64,000 nt of DNA from Photobacterium lutimaris (GCF_003025555.1 NZ_PYMH01000015.1:62001-126000); one strand, 5' to 3'; positions 18,267-28,037 are shown, counted from the first letter of the stretch. Notes: generated by a model not told the origin, from the sequence alone. Numbers and translations are program-made.

Positions 18267-19955
18267 ATGTACAAGGACTTTTTTGGGATCAACGAGTCAC
18301 CATTTTCAATTGTGCCCAGTGCCCGTTTTCTATACTTGAGCGAGCGTCATCGTGAAGCATTGACCCATATGTTGTCGAGCCTCAATGGAGGAGGTGGGTT
18401 CGGTTTATTGACCGGCGAGGTCGGCACGGGCAAGACAACCGTTCTGCGGGCGCTGGTATCGCGTTTGCCACAGGAAACCCAGGTGGCAATTATCATGAAC
18501 CCGTCGCTGTCGACCCGCGAATTGCTTGCCAGCCTTTGCGATGAGCTTGGCATTGAATATAGCGATGAAGCGACGATCAAAAATCTGACCGATGGGATAT
18601 ACCAACACTTGCTGGCCAATCACCGCGAAGGCCGTCAGACCCTGCTGCTGATCGACGAAGCTCAGCATCTGCTACCGGAGGTGCTGGAGCAGTTGCGTCT
18701 GCTGACCAACCTTGAAACCGACAGTGTCAAACTGCTCAAGGTGGTGCTGGTCGGCCAACCAGAGCTACAGCAGTTGTTGCAGCAAGACCGGTTACGTCAA
18801 TTGGCCCAGCGGATCACCTCTCGTTATCATCTGCTGCCACTGACAGAAGAGGAAGTGCGGGAGTATATCCATTACCGTTTGCAGGCTGTGGACTGTCTGC
18901 ATGAGGTGTTCCCGCCAGCCCAGACCAAGCAGATAGCCAAGGCGACAGGGGGGATCCCAAGGCTGATCAACTTGGTATGTGACAAGTCGATGCAGCTGGC
19001 CCACCAACAATCGACCCTTCTGCTGAACAAAGATCTGGTCGAGCAAGCTTGTCATGATGTGTTGAGCTGGCAGCTGCCGCAATATACAACACCGGGTCAA
19101 CTTGATGCTCCTTCCACTTCACGCAAGCCGTTGCTGGTGGCTGTGGCCGCCGGGATCATCACGGCGGTTGGTGTGGGGTATGGGGCCGGGCTGCTGTCTT
19201 TACCTGCGACCTCAGCCTTGCCGGCAGAAGTGACCACAGCGGAAGTTACCAAGACGGCGGTCCCTGCCGCGGCATTCCAGCCAGCCAAACCGGTGTTGGC
19301 TCCAGCGCATACACAGTCGGTATCTTCAGCGCCGCAACTGTCTCCCCAAGCGCAGTGGCTGGCGGTCGTCAAGCAAGCGGGATCCGAGCGTCTTGCGATG
19401 CAAACCCTCTACAGCCTATGGGGCTACAGTACCCAGCTCAACCAGGCCAATTGCGAATCGGGGAGCCGTGTCCAGCTTAGCTGCTTTAACGGCAATGGAT
19501 CATTGGAACAGTTGGCCCTGATCAACCGCCCCGCCATCGTTGCGCTCAATGAGCCTAGCGGAGAGGCATATTTTGCCACCATCTATGCCATCGGTAAGGA
19601 TAAGGTTGAGCTGCTATTGGCCGGTCAGCGCTTTGCGGTCAGTGTACAATGGCTGTCACAGCGTTGGGACGAGCAGTACACCTTGTTGTGGCGTCCGCCG
19701 CTGGGTGATAAAACGGCAATACGCTACGGCCAGCAGGGGCCTCGGGTACAGTGGCTTGATCGTCAGCTGAGCCAGTTACTGGGCGTCATGCCGGAGAATC
19801 AAGATACCTTCGAGCAGGCTCTGCTTAATAAGCTGCGTCGTTTCCAACGGGCGCAAGATCTATCGGTAGATGGCATTGCCGGGCCTCGCACCCTGATGGT
19901 GATTGATTCCGCCCTGAATTTACCAGGACCGACCCTGCAACCGGAGAAAAGTTAA
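18267..19955 (+). CDS. gspA: GspA/ExeA, ATPase for type II secretion secretin assembly
   Basis: This 562-residue inner-membrane protein resembles ExeA, which with ExeB assembles the type II secretion secretin through peptidoglycan in Aeromonas and vibrios. The cytoplasmic AAA domain has Walker A GEVGTGKTT (about residue 51) and Walker B LLLIDEAQ (about 131). A single membrane span lies near residues 286-308, followed by an Ala/Pro-rich periplasmic linker and a C-terminal peptidoglycan-binding domain (FQRAQDLSVDGIAGPRTLM). It overlaps gspB by one base (TAATG). The structural secretion genes are not in this window, as expected for vibrios where exeAB is separate. Confidence 0.9.
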   Translation: MYKDFFGINESPFSIVPSARFLYLSERHREALTHMLSSLNGGGGFGLLTGEVGTGKTTVLRALVSRLPQETQVAIIMNPSLSTRELLASLCDELGIEYSDEATIKNLTDGIYQHLLANHREGRQTLLLIDEAQHLLPEVLEQLRLLTNLETDSVKLLKVVLVGQPELQQLLQQDRLRQLAQRITSRYHLLPLTEEEVREYIHYRLQAVDCLHEVFPPAQTKQIAKATGGIPRLINLVCDKSMQLAHQQSTLLLNKDLVEQACHDVLSWQLPQYTTPGQLDAPSTSRKPLLVAVAAGIITAVGVGYGAGLLSLPATSALPAEVTTAEVTKTAVPAAAFQPAKPVLAPAHTQSVSSAPQLSPQAQWLAVVKQAGSERLAMQTLYSLWGYSTQLNQANCESGSRVQLSCFNGNGSLEQLALINRPAIVALNEPSGEAYFATIYAIGKDKVELLLAGQRFAVSVQWLSQRWDEQYTLLWRPPLGDKTAIRYGQQGPRVQWLDRQLSQLLGVMPENQDTFEQALLNKLRRFQRAQDLSVDGIAGPRTLMVIDSALNLPGPTLQPEKS

Positions 19956-20863
19956 TGTCGAAGTTACTCTCTGCTTTGGCCCAGTCAGATGCCCAGCGCG
20001 CCTCGGCAACGGTTTCGTCAGGGGCGGCTTACCGCACAGGTATTGCTCCCAAGCAAACAAAGCCATGGTTGCTACCGGGACTGGGATTTACTCTTCCGGT
20101 GATTGGCATACTTGGCTATCTGTCATTGCAGCCACCTCAGGCTGATATCAAACCGGTGTCGCAGGTTGTTGCAGCTAGCGTGGCAATGCCGGAGACGGTC
20201 CAACCTGTTGCCGTGCCTGTGTCTGTACCTGACACGGTGTTATCGGCAGTGGCGGATGTTGCATCGCTAACACACGTCTATCCGCACGGTATTGAACGAC
20301 TTGATTACCCTTCGCTGTATACCGAGCCGTTGCCGAGCCTGGCAAGAGGCGCTCGGCAAGCCCGCTATAACCCAACCCAACCCTCCCCGCTGCCGGTGAC
20401 ACAGGCTAGCGGTTGGAACAGCGAACCAATCCCCGTAGGAAGCTCTGCCGTCAGGCCAGAGGCCGATAGCTGGGATCTTGAAGCGCTCGATTATTCTGAG
20501 CTGTCCCCTGAACTGGCCAGCCAGCTTCGGTCTGCCATCGCTGCCACTGGCGACGGGGAAACCTTGCCTCAGTTGCTGCAGGAACAACGCATGCCAGCTA
20601 TGCCTGAGCCACAGGCACCGATGGCTGCGGTGCCCATTGGCAATTTGCCAGCATCGGTTCAAGATCGGATCCCCGCTCTGAATTTCCAGACTCATATCTA
20701 CTCGTCCTCTCCCAATAGCCGCTGGGTGAAAGTGAACGGCAGTGAAGCCTATGAAGGGGATGAGATCGCGTCGGGGGTAACGTTACGGCGCATTGACCCA
20801 CGCGAGGTGGTGTTCGATTTTGAATCGTATCTGATTTCGATGCCGGCGTTGTCGGAGTGGTAG
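19955..20863 (+). CDS. gspB: GspB/ExeB, type II secretion assembly partner of GspA
   Basis: The 302-residue protein has a short cytoplasmic N-terminus, one membrane span at about residues 38-58, a long Pro/Ala/Val-rich periplasmic linker and a C-terminal GspB domain (TPIY-like region NFQTHIYSSSPNSRWVKVNG, then YEGDEI and ITLRRI-type strand). It works with GspA to localise the secretin. Its ATG overlaps the gspA stop, so the two are cotranslated. The linker is variable and low-complexity, which is normal for this family. Confidence 0.88.
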   Translation: MSKLLSALAQSDAQRASATVSSGAAYRTGIAPKQTKPWLLPGLGFTLPVIGILGYLSLQPPQADIKPVSQVVAASVAMPETVQPVAVPVSVPDTVLSAVADVASLTHVYPHGIERLDYPSLYTEPLPSLARGARQARYNPTQPSPLPVTQASGWNSEPIPVGSSAVRPEADSWDLEALDYSELSPELASQLRSAIAATGDGETLPQLLQEQRMPAMPEPQAPMAAVPIGNLPASVQDRIPALNFQTHIYSSSPNSRWVKVNGSEAYEGDEIASGVTLRRIDPREVVFDFESYLISMPALSEW

Positions 20864-20907
20864 CCATCAAGCTGGTGCGGATGTAGAGCATCGAAAAGCA
20901 GGCAATA

Positions 20908-20935
20908 AAAAAGGCAGCGAAGCTGCCTTTTTCTT
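20908..20935. terminator. bidirectional terminator between gspB and the SH3 gene
   Basis: AAAAAGGCAGC / GCTGCCTTTTT, three-base loop, with A and T runs on both sides, between two convergent genes. Confidence 0.92.
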
Positions 20936-20955
20936 TACCCGTACCATTGGCCGGG

Positions 20956-21570
20956 TTATGCCCAGCCGTTGTTGCGTTTACGGCGACGTGGGATAAGGTG
21001 AGGCAGAACCAGACCAAATAGCAAACCACCACCGGCAACCATTCCGCCATAGGTGAACCAGCGCATCAGCAGGTCGTCTTTTTGGGTGTCCAGACGGGCA
21101 CGCAATTCGCGGATCTCTGCTTGCGATGTCATCAGCTGTTCGTTCAGCTGACCGTTCTGGGTTTCCAGGTCGGAAATCTGCTCATTGCGAAGCTTGAGTG
21201 AGTTCTGCAGGCTAGCGGTTTTCTCGTCGCCTGACTCAAGGGCTTCTTCAAGCTGGGCTTTGACCTCTGTCAGTTCTTTCTCCAGGGCCGGAAAACGCAC
21301 TTTCAGACCAACTTGCGGTGAAACGAAATCAGAGTTAACCCAGCCGGTACGACCGCGGTTATCACGGACTTTACTGAATCCCGTCTCGCGGTTGGTTTCC
21401 AGCAGGTCAACTTTGGTGCCGGCGTTCACGCTGCCCGTAATGCGGTATTGGGTGCTTGGCCCATTGTGCATATAGGTAAATAGATTGTCGGATATATACC
21501 GAGTTTGAGCCTGTGCAGGCATGGTCGCCATTGCACAAGTGAATAATAGTAAGCTGATTAGCTGCTTCAC
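20956..21570 (-). CDS. SH3-domain membrane protein of the YgiM/TIGR04211 type
   Basis: The 204-residue protein has an N-terminal signal peptide ending near AQAQTRY, a bacterial SH3 domain (about 25-90; YISDNLFTYMHNGPSTQYRI, GRTGWVNSDFVS), a long coiled coil (about 95-165), and a C-terminal membrane span WFTYGGMVAGGGLLFGLVLP followed by an Arg/Lys-rich tail. This layout matches E. coli YgiM, whose role is thought to concern the envelope but is not established. I choose GTG 21570, which has AAGGAA upstream and places the signal peptide correctly; an ATG 15 codons earlier has a non-signal extension. Confidence 0.85.
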   Translation of the reverse strand: MKQLISLLLFTCAMATMPAQAQTRYISDNLFTYMHNGPSTQYRITGSVNAGTKVDLLETNRETGFSKVRDNRGRTGWVNSDFVSPQVGLKVRFPALEKELTEVKAQLEEALESGDEKTASLQNSLKLRNEQISDLETQNGQLNEQLMTSQAEIRELRARLDTQKDDLLMRWFTYGGMVAGGGLLFGLVLPHLIPRRRKRNNGWA

Positions 21571-21645
21571 AATTTGATTCCTTGGGGGAGAGCCTGTTTT
21601 TTCTCTAAGAGGCAAAGTCTAAGAATTTTGTGGGCTGGGTGCAAG

Positions 21646-21674
21646 AAAAGAGGGAGGCATCGCCTCCCTCTTTT
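21646..21674 (-). terminator. terminator of pitA
   Basis: Thirteen-base-pair stem AAAAGAGGGAGGC / GCCTCCCTCTTTT with a three-base loop, 26 bases beyond the pitA stop. Confidence 0.9.
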
Positions 21675-21699
21675 GATCTTGAGCCCGCTTTGACGGTGT

Positions 21700-22968
21700 T
21701 TAACCAAACACTGCTTGCATTACGTAGAAGAAAATGACTGCAAGCAGGGCGCCAGCAGGCAGGGTAACAACCCAAGATGCAACGATATTACGTACCACAC
21801 CAAGATTCAATGCCGCGATACCGCGAGCAAAGGCAACACCAATGACACCACCGACTAGGGTCTGCGTGGTTGAAATAGGAAGACCTGTACCAGAAGCAAG
21901 CACAACGGTTGATGCGGTCGCTAGCTGTGCAGCAAAGCCACGGCTTGGCGTTAGTTCGGTAATACCGGTACCAACGGTCGCCATCACCTTGTGACCCATG
22001 GTTGCCAGACCGACAACGATACCAAAACCACCCAATGGCAAGATCCACCAAGCGATTTGGCTCTTGGCCGTGATTTCACCCATATGTTGAACAGTAGAGA
22101 CAACGGCAGAAAGAGGACCGATAGCATTGGCTACGTCGTTAGAGCCGTGGGCAAAGGCCATCGCACAAGCTGTAACCACCATCAGCAGGCTGAAAATACG
22201 CTCAACACCGGCATAACCGTTACTATCTACTGACGTACCGTCATCTGTGTACTTGCGATTAATATAAATGTAACCAAACACCATTACAATGAGTGACACT
22301 GCAATAGCGGCAAGCCATGCTTCACCGCTAGACAGGTGAAGACCGACATGCTTCAGACCCTTCTTGATAGTCACAAGAGCGATGACGATCGTGGTCATGA
22401 ACATGTAGACAGGCACAAAGCGCTTTGCATTTACAATTGGATTATCGGTATCGAAAATCAGGCGCTGGGCGCTAATGAAAATGGCATAAGCAAACAGCCC
22501 CGAGATCAACGGAGTGATAAGCCAGCTACCGACGATGCCCTGTACCGAGCTCCAGTCAACAGCTTCTGTACCCGCTGAAACACAGGCAAAACCGATGATG
22601 GCACCAATAATGGAGTGAGTAGTCGACACCGGCCAACCCATATAGGATGCAACCAGTAGCCAAGTACCCGCAGCCAGTAGGGCCGACATCATGCCGTACA
22701 CCAATACTTCAGGATTGGCAGCATAGAGAGAGGTTTCGATAACCCCTTTACGGATGGTATCTGTTACTTCACCACCTGCTAGGTAAGCACCCGCAAACTC
22801 AAAGATCATCGCAATGATGATTGCTTGTTTAACGGTCAGTGCTTTCGAACCAACCGAGGTACCCATGGCGTTGGCAACATCGTTTGCGCCAATACCAATA
22901 GCCATCAATAGACCAAAAAAAGCCGCCACCAAAATAAGAATGGTGCCGTAGTTAGCCAGGATTTCCAT
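21700..22968 (-). CDS. pitA: PiT-family inorganic phosphate transporter
   Basis: The 422-residue inner-membrane protein is a low-affinity metal-phosphate/proton symporter. Its two signature repeats are visible: GIGANDVANAMGTSVGSKAL near the N-terminus and FAHGSNDVANAIGPLSAV in the C-terminal half. About ten membrane segments are apparent. It lies 32 bases after the DUF47 gene on the same strand, and such DUF47-pit pairs are widespread, so the two are almost certainly an operon. I saw no clear Pho box upstream. Confidence 0.92.
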   Translation of the reverse strand: MEILANYGTILILVAAFFGLLMAIGIGANDVANAMGTSVGSKALTVKQAIIIAMIFEFAGAYLAGGEVTDTIRKGVIETSLYAANPEVLVYGMMSALLAAGTWLLVASYMGWPVSTTHSIIGAIIGFACVSAGTEAVDWSSVQGIVGSWLITPLISGLFAYAIFISAQRLIFDTDNPIVNAKRFVPVYMFMTTIVIALVTIKKGLKHVGLHLSSGEAWLAAIAVSLIVMVFGYIYINRKYTDDGTSVDSNGYAGVERIFSLLMVVTACAMAFAHGSNDVANAIGPLSAVVSTVQHMGEITAKSQIAWWILPLGGFGIVVGLATMGHKVMATVGTGITELTPSRGFAAQLATASTVVLASGTGLPISTTQTLVGGVIGVAFARGIAALNLGVVRNIVASWVVTLPAGALLAVIFFYVMQAVFG

Positions 22969-23000
22969 TGTAAAACCTTGTTTTTGTTACACTCTTTCGC

Positions 23001-23681
23001 TTATGAGCGCGATAGCATGATTTCAAGACGAGAGCCGACACGCTGTGCCTGATCAGCAATAGCACCAACCCACTCGAGAATCTTGTAAAGGAACATGATA
23101 TCCACCGGACTGTATTGGTCTTCGATGGACATGAGCTGTTGGCGAAGTTTGATTTGCATGCTGTCAGTATCGTCTTCGATAACATCAAGCTGGTTGATCA
23201 TCTCTGCCACGAGCGTTACTTCCCTACCTTTAAAGCCTGTTTCAAGAAGTTCGTCCAGTTCGTTGATCACTCGGTTCGCCTGATTGGCGGCGTCAAGACA
23301 ACGTTGAACGTAGGCAATAAAGTCAGGGTACATTTCGGAAGGAATCTGAAGCTGGCGACCCAAGACACGACCTGCAATGTCTTTTGACAGATTGGCAAGC
23401 TTATCTTGCTGGGTCAGCAGGCCTAGCATGTCAGTACGATCGACTGGCATGAACAGACCACGAGGAAGTTTCAGACGGATCTCACGCTTGAGCACATCCG
23501 CATCTTTTTCAAGCTGGGAAATTTGCTCGCGCAGGACAGCCGCCTGCTCCCAATCACCCGCCTTACAGGCTTCGAAGAAAGGGACAAGTAGTTCACAACA
23601 ATCATTTACGCGAGTAACGTGACGTTGCAATGGTTTGATTGGGGACTTAGCAAATAGCCCCATAATAGTATTTACTGGCAT
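23001..23681 (-). CDS. DUF47 (PhoU-like) phosphate transport partner protein
   Basis: This 226-residue, largely alpha-helical cytoplasmic protein belongs to the TIGR00153/DUF47 family, which resembles PhoU and occurs beside Pit transporters, probably modulating them. Recognisable parts are MGLFAKSPIKPLQRHV at the start and YSPVDIMFLYKILEWVGAIAD near the end. I choose ATG 23681 (MPVNTIMGLF), the start conserved in vibrios as I recall them; an ATG 25 codons earlier reads through an Arg/His-rich unlikely leader. It is upstream of and cotranscribed with pitA. Confidence 0.88.
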   Translation of the reverse strand: MPVNTIMGLFAKSPIKPLQRHVTRVNDCCELLVPFFEACKAGDWEQAAVLREQISQLEKDADVLKREIRLKLPRGLFMPVDRTDMLGLLTQQDKLANLSKDIAGRVLGRQLQIPSEMYPDFIAYVQRCLDAANQANRVINELDELLETGFKGREVTLVAEMINQLDVIEDDTDSMQIKLRQQLMSIEDQYSPVDIMFLYKILEWVGAIADQAQRVGSRLEIMLSRS

Positions 23682-23865
23682 AGCCGAATAACCTAGAAAG
23701 TGCCTTAAGTGGCTAATTCTTGAGCGATGGTCATTAAGGCGCGCATGGTAACGCATAAGTAAGTATAGGGGAACTAATTTCGATCAAGGTTTTGTTGATA
23801 TTTCATGCTTGCCCCTGAGTGCAATTGCCAATATCCTTGGTTTGCCACTGTTTATAGGTAGAACT

Positions 23866-25383
23866 ATGGAAACTGAGATAGAACTGAAGTTTTTCGTCTC
23901 ACCAGAATTTTCGAGCCAGCTACTCAAAAAAATCGCTGAAGCGAAAGTTCTGCAGCAAAGTCGTCGTGAGTTAGGCAATGTCTACTTCGACACCCCAGAC
24001 CAAATTCTTCGCCAGCACGACATCGGTCTTCGGATCCGTCGTTTTGATGATGTATTTGTCCAAACATTAAAGACCGCGGGTCGCGTGGTCGCCGGCTTGC
24101 ACCAGCGTCCGGAATACAATGCCGAAACCAAGAGTACTGACCCCGATCTCTGCCTGCACCCAGCGGATGCTTGGCCGGAAGGGATTGATATTGAGCATAC
24201 TCAGCAGCAATTGAAACCACTATTCTCTACTGATTTTGTCCGTCAACAATGGCTCGTCGCGATGCCGGATGGCAGCCAGATAGAATTGGCCTTTGATCAG
24301 GGCGAAGTCAGTGCCAATGGCGAAACCTCGCCGATTTGCGAAGTCGAACTCGAGTTGAAATCCGGTCAGACCGACGCCTTGTTTACCTTGGCCCGTCAAT
24401 TGTGTACTGAGGGTGGCATGCGGCTGGGCAACCTGAGCAAAGCAGCGCGGGGCTATCGCCTGGCGGCAGGCTACCAGGGTGATGATGTCGCTCAGCTGGC
24501 CCCGGTCAAACTCGATGGCAGCGAATCCGTCGAAGTGGTGTTTGTCAAAACGGTCGAGCATGCGCTTGGTCACTGGCATTACCATGAACAAATCTTTGCC
24601 GAGTGCCAAGAACCCGCTGCGCTGGTGCAAATTCAGCAGGCGCTGGGCTTGCTTCGTCAGACTTTGGTGATTTTTAGTGGCATGATCCCACGCCGGGCTA
24701 GCGCCTTGCTGCGCCAGGAACTGCAATGGCTGGAAGGCGAGTTGGACTGGCTGGGTGACGCGGCCGGTTTGGATTATTTGCTGGCGGAAAAAGGCCATGC
24801 CCTGAAAAAACTCAATGCGCGCAAGGAGCTGGTTAAACAGCTTGAAGCGTGTCAGGCAGATCTGCCTGATGACAATGAAATGTTGTTACTGCTGAGCTCG
24901 GCCCGCTATTGCGGCCTGTTGCTTGACTTGAGTCGCTGGCTGCTGAGTCGCGGCTGGCAGCCGTTCCTCGATGATAAGTCCCGGGCACGCCTAGCTGAAC
25001 CGGTCAAAGGCTTTGCCGATAATATGCTGTCTCGCTCATGGCAGGAGCTGCTGGATGTCTTTCCGGCTGAGCGGCAGCTCAACCGGATTGATTATCTTGA
25101 CCAGCAATCGCGTTTGGTCCGTAATCTGATGAGCGGTCTGAGCTTTGCTTCTTTATACGAAGAAGATAAGCGCTTGGTCTTTCGGATGCCTTGGCTGGAT
25201 TTGTTGCAGGGAATTGAAGATCTGCGCCACCTCGAGCCGGTACGCCAGCTACTGGGCCAGCAGGATGATGAAGAGGATCGTAGCCAGATAGAGAAATGGC
25301 TGCAGCGTAAGGAAGAATCTCTGATCCATGCGATGGATCAGACCCGCCAGATGGGGATTGAGCTGGTCCCATACTGGCCGTAA
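23866..25383 (+). CDS. ygiF: inorganic triphosphatase with CYTH and CHAD domains (YgiF type)
   Basis: The 505-residue protein starts METEIELKFFV, carrying the ExExK signature of the CYTH domain (residues 1-200) that hydrolyses triphosphate in E. coli YgiF. The C-terminal part is a helical CHAD domain (about 225-500) that is thought to bind polyphosphate. I choose ATG 23866 because the ExExK motif must be near the N-terminus; an earlier in-frame ATG adds 19 unrelated residues. In E. coli ygiF directly precedes glnE; here an ion channel and a chemoreceptor lie between them. Confidence 0.9.
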   Translation: METEIELKFFVSPEFSSQLLKKIAEAKVLQQSRRELGNVYFDTPDQILRQHDIGLRIRRFDDVFVQTLKTAGRVVAGLHQRPEYNAETKSTDPDLCLHPADAWPEGIDIEHTQQQLKPLFSTDFVRQQWLVAMPDGSQIELAFDQGEVSANGETSPICEVELELKSGQTDALFTLARQLCTEGGMRLGNLSKAARGYRLAAGYQGDDVAQLAPVKLDGSESVEVVFVKTVEHALGHWHYHEQIFAECQEPAALVQIQQALGLLRQTLVIFSGMIPRRASALLRQELQWLEGELDWLGDAAGLDYLLAEKGHALKKLNARKELVKQLEACQADLPDDNEMLLLLSSARYCGLLLDLSRWLLSRGWQPFLDDKSRARLAEPVKGFADNMLSRSWQELLDVFPAERQLNRIDYLDQQSRLVRNLMSGLSFASLYEEDKRLVFRMPWLDLLQGIEDLRHLEPVRQLLGQQDDEEDRSQIEKWLQRKEESLIHAMDQTRQMGIELVPYWP

Positions 25384-25404
25384 GCGCCACAGCGAGAACT
25401 TACC

Positions 25405-25435
25405 AACACCCGGCCATGAGCCGGGTGTTTTTTTA
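25405..25435 (+). terminator. terminator after ygiF
   Basis: Ten-base-pair stem AACACCCGGC / GCCGGGTGTT with a five-base loop and a run of nine T beginning in the right arm. The convergent channel gene ends 5 bases further on. Confidence 0.9.
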
Positions 25436-25439
25436 TGGG

Positions 25440-26201
25440 TTAGTTCTTGTCTAATTTATTTTCTATCGCCTCTAGGCGCTCTATCAGTCGCTGTTGGTTG
25501 GCCAGCATCGCTTGCCATTCTCGCTCGTGGCGGGCATCGTCCTGCTCTTTCTTTTGTTCGGGATCGGAAATGATAGAGCTGACCAAGCCCGCCACCATAC
25601 CGAACAAGCCGACCCCACAAATAATAATCACGGCTGCCAGTACCTTCCCCATCATGGTCACTGGATAGTGGTCGCCATAACCCACCGTGGAAATGGTCAC
25701 GAAAACCCACCATAGGGCATCAGTGGCGTCCTTGATATTGGACTCCGGCACATTGCCTTCCAGGATCAGCATCAGGGCTGAGCCGATCGATACCAATATC
25801 GTCAACAGCAAGAAAATACTGGCGATGGTGGCTTCACGGCGGTTGCTGCGGATTTGGTTGAGGATTTGGTGGCTGGAGCGGATCAGGCGGATCACCCGGA
25901 AGATTTGCAGTAAGCGGGCAAAGCGGATCTGCTCGATGATCGGGATACTGGCGACAAAATCAAGCCAGTGGGCTCTGAGGTAGCGGGGCTTGTCCTTGCT
26001 GCGGAATAAATCAGCCAGTAACTGACACCAAAAGACCAAACAGATAAACGTGTCGATACCAAGCAGCAGCAAATAACCGTTACTCTGCTTGGGCAAGAAA
26101 ATCATGGTGGTCACAATAGTCAATGATATAAACGATAGCACGAGTGACATCAGGCTCATCGGATTGAGTTCATATTTGACGGAGTCGATCTTTTTCATCA
26201 T
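25440..26201 (-). CDS. voltage-gated-type potassium channel subunit
   Basis: The 253-residue protein has six predicted membrane segments. The fourth carries regularly spaced arginines (RFARLLQIFRVIRLIR, about 93-108), typical of a voltage sensor, and the pore loop contains the potassium selectivity filter TVGYGD at 172-177. A short C-terminal helix with heptad character (about 215-250) may assemble the tetramer. It resembles the compact prokaryotic Kv channels. It lies on the opposite strand between ygiF and a chemoreceptor gene; no regulator or partner is evident. Physiological role in bacteria is uncertain, perhaps membrane potential control. Confidence 0.88.
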   Translation of the reverse strand: MMKKIDSVKYELNPMSLMSLVLSFISLTIVTTMIFLPKQSNGYLLLLGIDTFICLVFWCQLLADLFRSKDKPRYLRAHWLDFVASIPIIEQIRFARLLQIFRVIRLIRSSHQILNQIRSNRREATIASIFLLLTILVSIGSALMLILEGNVPESNIKDATDALWWVFVTISTVGYGDHYPVTMMGKVLAAVIIICGVGLFGMVAGLVSSIISDPEQKKEQDDARHEREWQAMLANQQRLIERLEAIENKLDKN

Positions 26202-26373
26202 TAAATTTTTTAACTGCGCAGCCGATAGATAGAATGAGGGTTATTGTTTCGGTGCGAAAAATAAATAGATTTTTAGGCACTGAATCCCTACTTCCCCATA
26301 CATGGCGACCGGTCATAAGGATGACCAAGTAACTCTTGCTCTGGGGTGTAATAAGAATATATGGAGATAGTGC

Positions 26374-27975
26374 ATGACCAAAATGGTTTTTAAGCCATGG
26401 GAAAAAGGGCTGACAAATATTCGCTTGGTTCCCAAGCTGTTATTGCTGATGGTGTTCAGTACCATCCTGCTGGTTGGTAAGCAGCTTTGGGATGCTAGCA
26501 CCTTCTATCAATCGGTGGTGGAAATCCAGCAGGACAGGGCGAAAGAACAAGCGTTGGCTACGGCTGCTGTTATACAGGCGCTGCCATCGGCTAGCCAACA
26601 GGATATAGTGTTGGTGGAGAGTGTTGTCACCGCCCAGGCGGCAGCGATGAATGGCGGGGCTTATGTCTATTTAGTCGAGCGGGGAAGCAATAAAGTTATC
26701 GGCCACCCGGGTGCCCGGGCGTTGTCTGAACTGCAGGGCAGTGTTGACAGCCAAGGTAGCCTTAACCGTGCCTTGCAGCAACTGGCAGGACAGGCCAGCC
26801 TGAACTTCTCCGATCAGTCCCGCTTTGAATATGCGGTCGAATTACCGCGCCTTAATTGGGTGGTAGTGGCTTCCCAGCCCGCCTCAGAAGCCGATGCTTA
26901 CTACCAGGATTACTTGGTGCAGGTTGCATGGCAAACCGCATTGATGATCTTTGCTTTTGTGGTGATCCTGCTAACTGGCTCCCATGTCATGCTGCGTCAG
27001 ACCCAATATTTAGCCGATAACATCAAGCGCTTGGCTGCCCGCGACTTGACCCAACCCATTGTCATGGAATGCCGTGATGAGTATGGCAACTTGGCCAAAG
27101 AGCTGGAAAAGACCCGCCTTCAGCTCCGCGATGTGATCTGCAGTCAGCGCGATGCCGCTGGTGAACTCGCGGGCTTGGCCGAGGTGATGTCGATCAGCAT
27201 GGTAGAAACCAAGGAGTCTGCGCAGGAAGAATTTAATGAAATCGACCAACTGGCGTCGGCGATGAGCGAAATGACCTCGACGGTGCAAACCGTTGCCGAG
27301 CATGCCCGCGAAGCATCCGGTGCCACGGAAGGGACGTCGGGCCAAGCCATACAGGGCCAGCAGTTCGTGTCAAAGACGATTGGTACCATTAACCAGTTGT
27401 CGCAGGACATCAGTCAGTCGGCCAATGCTGTTAATCAAGTGGAAGAGCGGGTTGAGCAGATCGGCAGTGTGATCGTCACGATCCAGAGCATTTCCGAGCA
27501 GACCAACTTGCTGGCACTGAATGCCGCTATCGAAGCGGCCCGTGCTGGCGATGCGGGCCGGGGCTTTGCGGTGGTGGCCGATGAAGTACGCAACCTTGCC
27601 CAGCGTACCCAGACCGCGACGGTTGAGATCCAAGAGATGATATCCCAATTGCAGTCCAGCGCTCAGCAGGCTGTCGGTCTGATGGAGCAAAGTGTTGTTG
27701 AAGCTGCCGAAGGGGTTGAGCTCGTAACCAGTGCCGGTGGGGAGCTGGATAAGATTGTCGAGCAGGTGGGGCTGATCAATGACATGAACTTCCAGATTGC
27801 CTCGGCGGCCGAGCAGCAAAGTGGCGTGGCCGATGAAATGAACCAGAACTTGACCAATGTCCGTGAACTGGTGGAAGCATCGGTCGTGGTGGTCACCGAG
27901 CTGTCGGAAACATCGGATGCCATGCAAGGTCATGCCTCTGAACTGGAAAAGAAAATCCAAGCCTTCCATGTGTAG
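26374..27975 (+). CDS. methyl-accepting chemotaxis protein
   Basis: The 533-residue receptor has a first membrane span near residues 22-36, a periplasmic sensory domain of about 150 residues, a second span near 188-208, a HAMP-type segment, and the long signalling coiled coil with the invariant hairpin tip EQTNLLALNAAIEAARAGD followed by FAVVADEVRNLA. It should control CheA in response to a ligand that cannot be named from the sequence. There is no C-terminal CheR-docking pentapeptide (it ends KKIQAFHV). GGAG precedes the ATG. It sits between the channel gene and glnE as a separate unit ending in a GC-rich hairpin. Confidence 0.93.
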   Translation: MTKMVFKPWEKGLTNIRLVPKLLLLMVFSTILLVGKQLWDASTFYQSVVEIQQDRAKEQALATAAVIQALPSASQQDIVLVESVVTAQAAAMNGGAYVYLVERGSNKVIGHPGARALSELQGSVDSQGSLNRALQQLAGQASLNFSDQSRFEYAVELPRLNWVVVASQPASEADAYYQDYLVQVAWQTALMIFAFVVILLTGSHVMLRQTQYLADNIKRLAARDLTQPIVMECRDEYGNLAKELEKTRLQLRDVICSQRDAAGELAGLAEVMSISMVETKESAQEEFNEIDQLASAMSEMTSTVQTVAEHAREASGATEGTSGQAIQGQQFVSKTIGTINQLSQDISQSANAVNQVEERVEQIGSVIVTIQSISEQTNLLALNAAIEAARAGDAGRGFAVVADEVRNLAQRTQTATVEIQEMISQLQSSAQQAVGLMEQSVVEAAEGVELVTSAGGELDKIVEQVGLINDMNFQIASAAEQQSGVADEMNQNLTNVRELVEASVVVVTELSETSDAMQGHASELEKKIQAFHV

Positions 27976-28012
27976 GTTAACGGCTTAGCAATACGCTGAA
28001 ATTCAGCCAAAT

Positions 28013-28037
28013 CAACGCCCGCCCTTGGCGGGCGTTG
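28013..28037 (+). terminator. GC-rich hairpin after the chemoreceptor gene
   Basis: Eleven-base-pair perfect stem CAACGCCCGCC / GGCGGGCGTTG with a three-base loop, 37 bases after the stop. The following tail (TGCTATCG) is poor in T, so termination may be partial. Confidence 0.6.
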
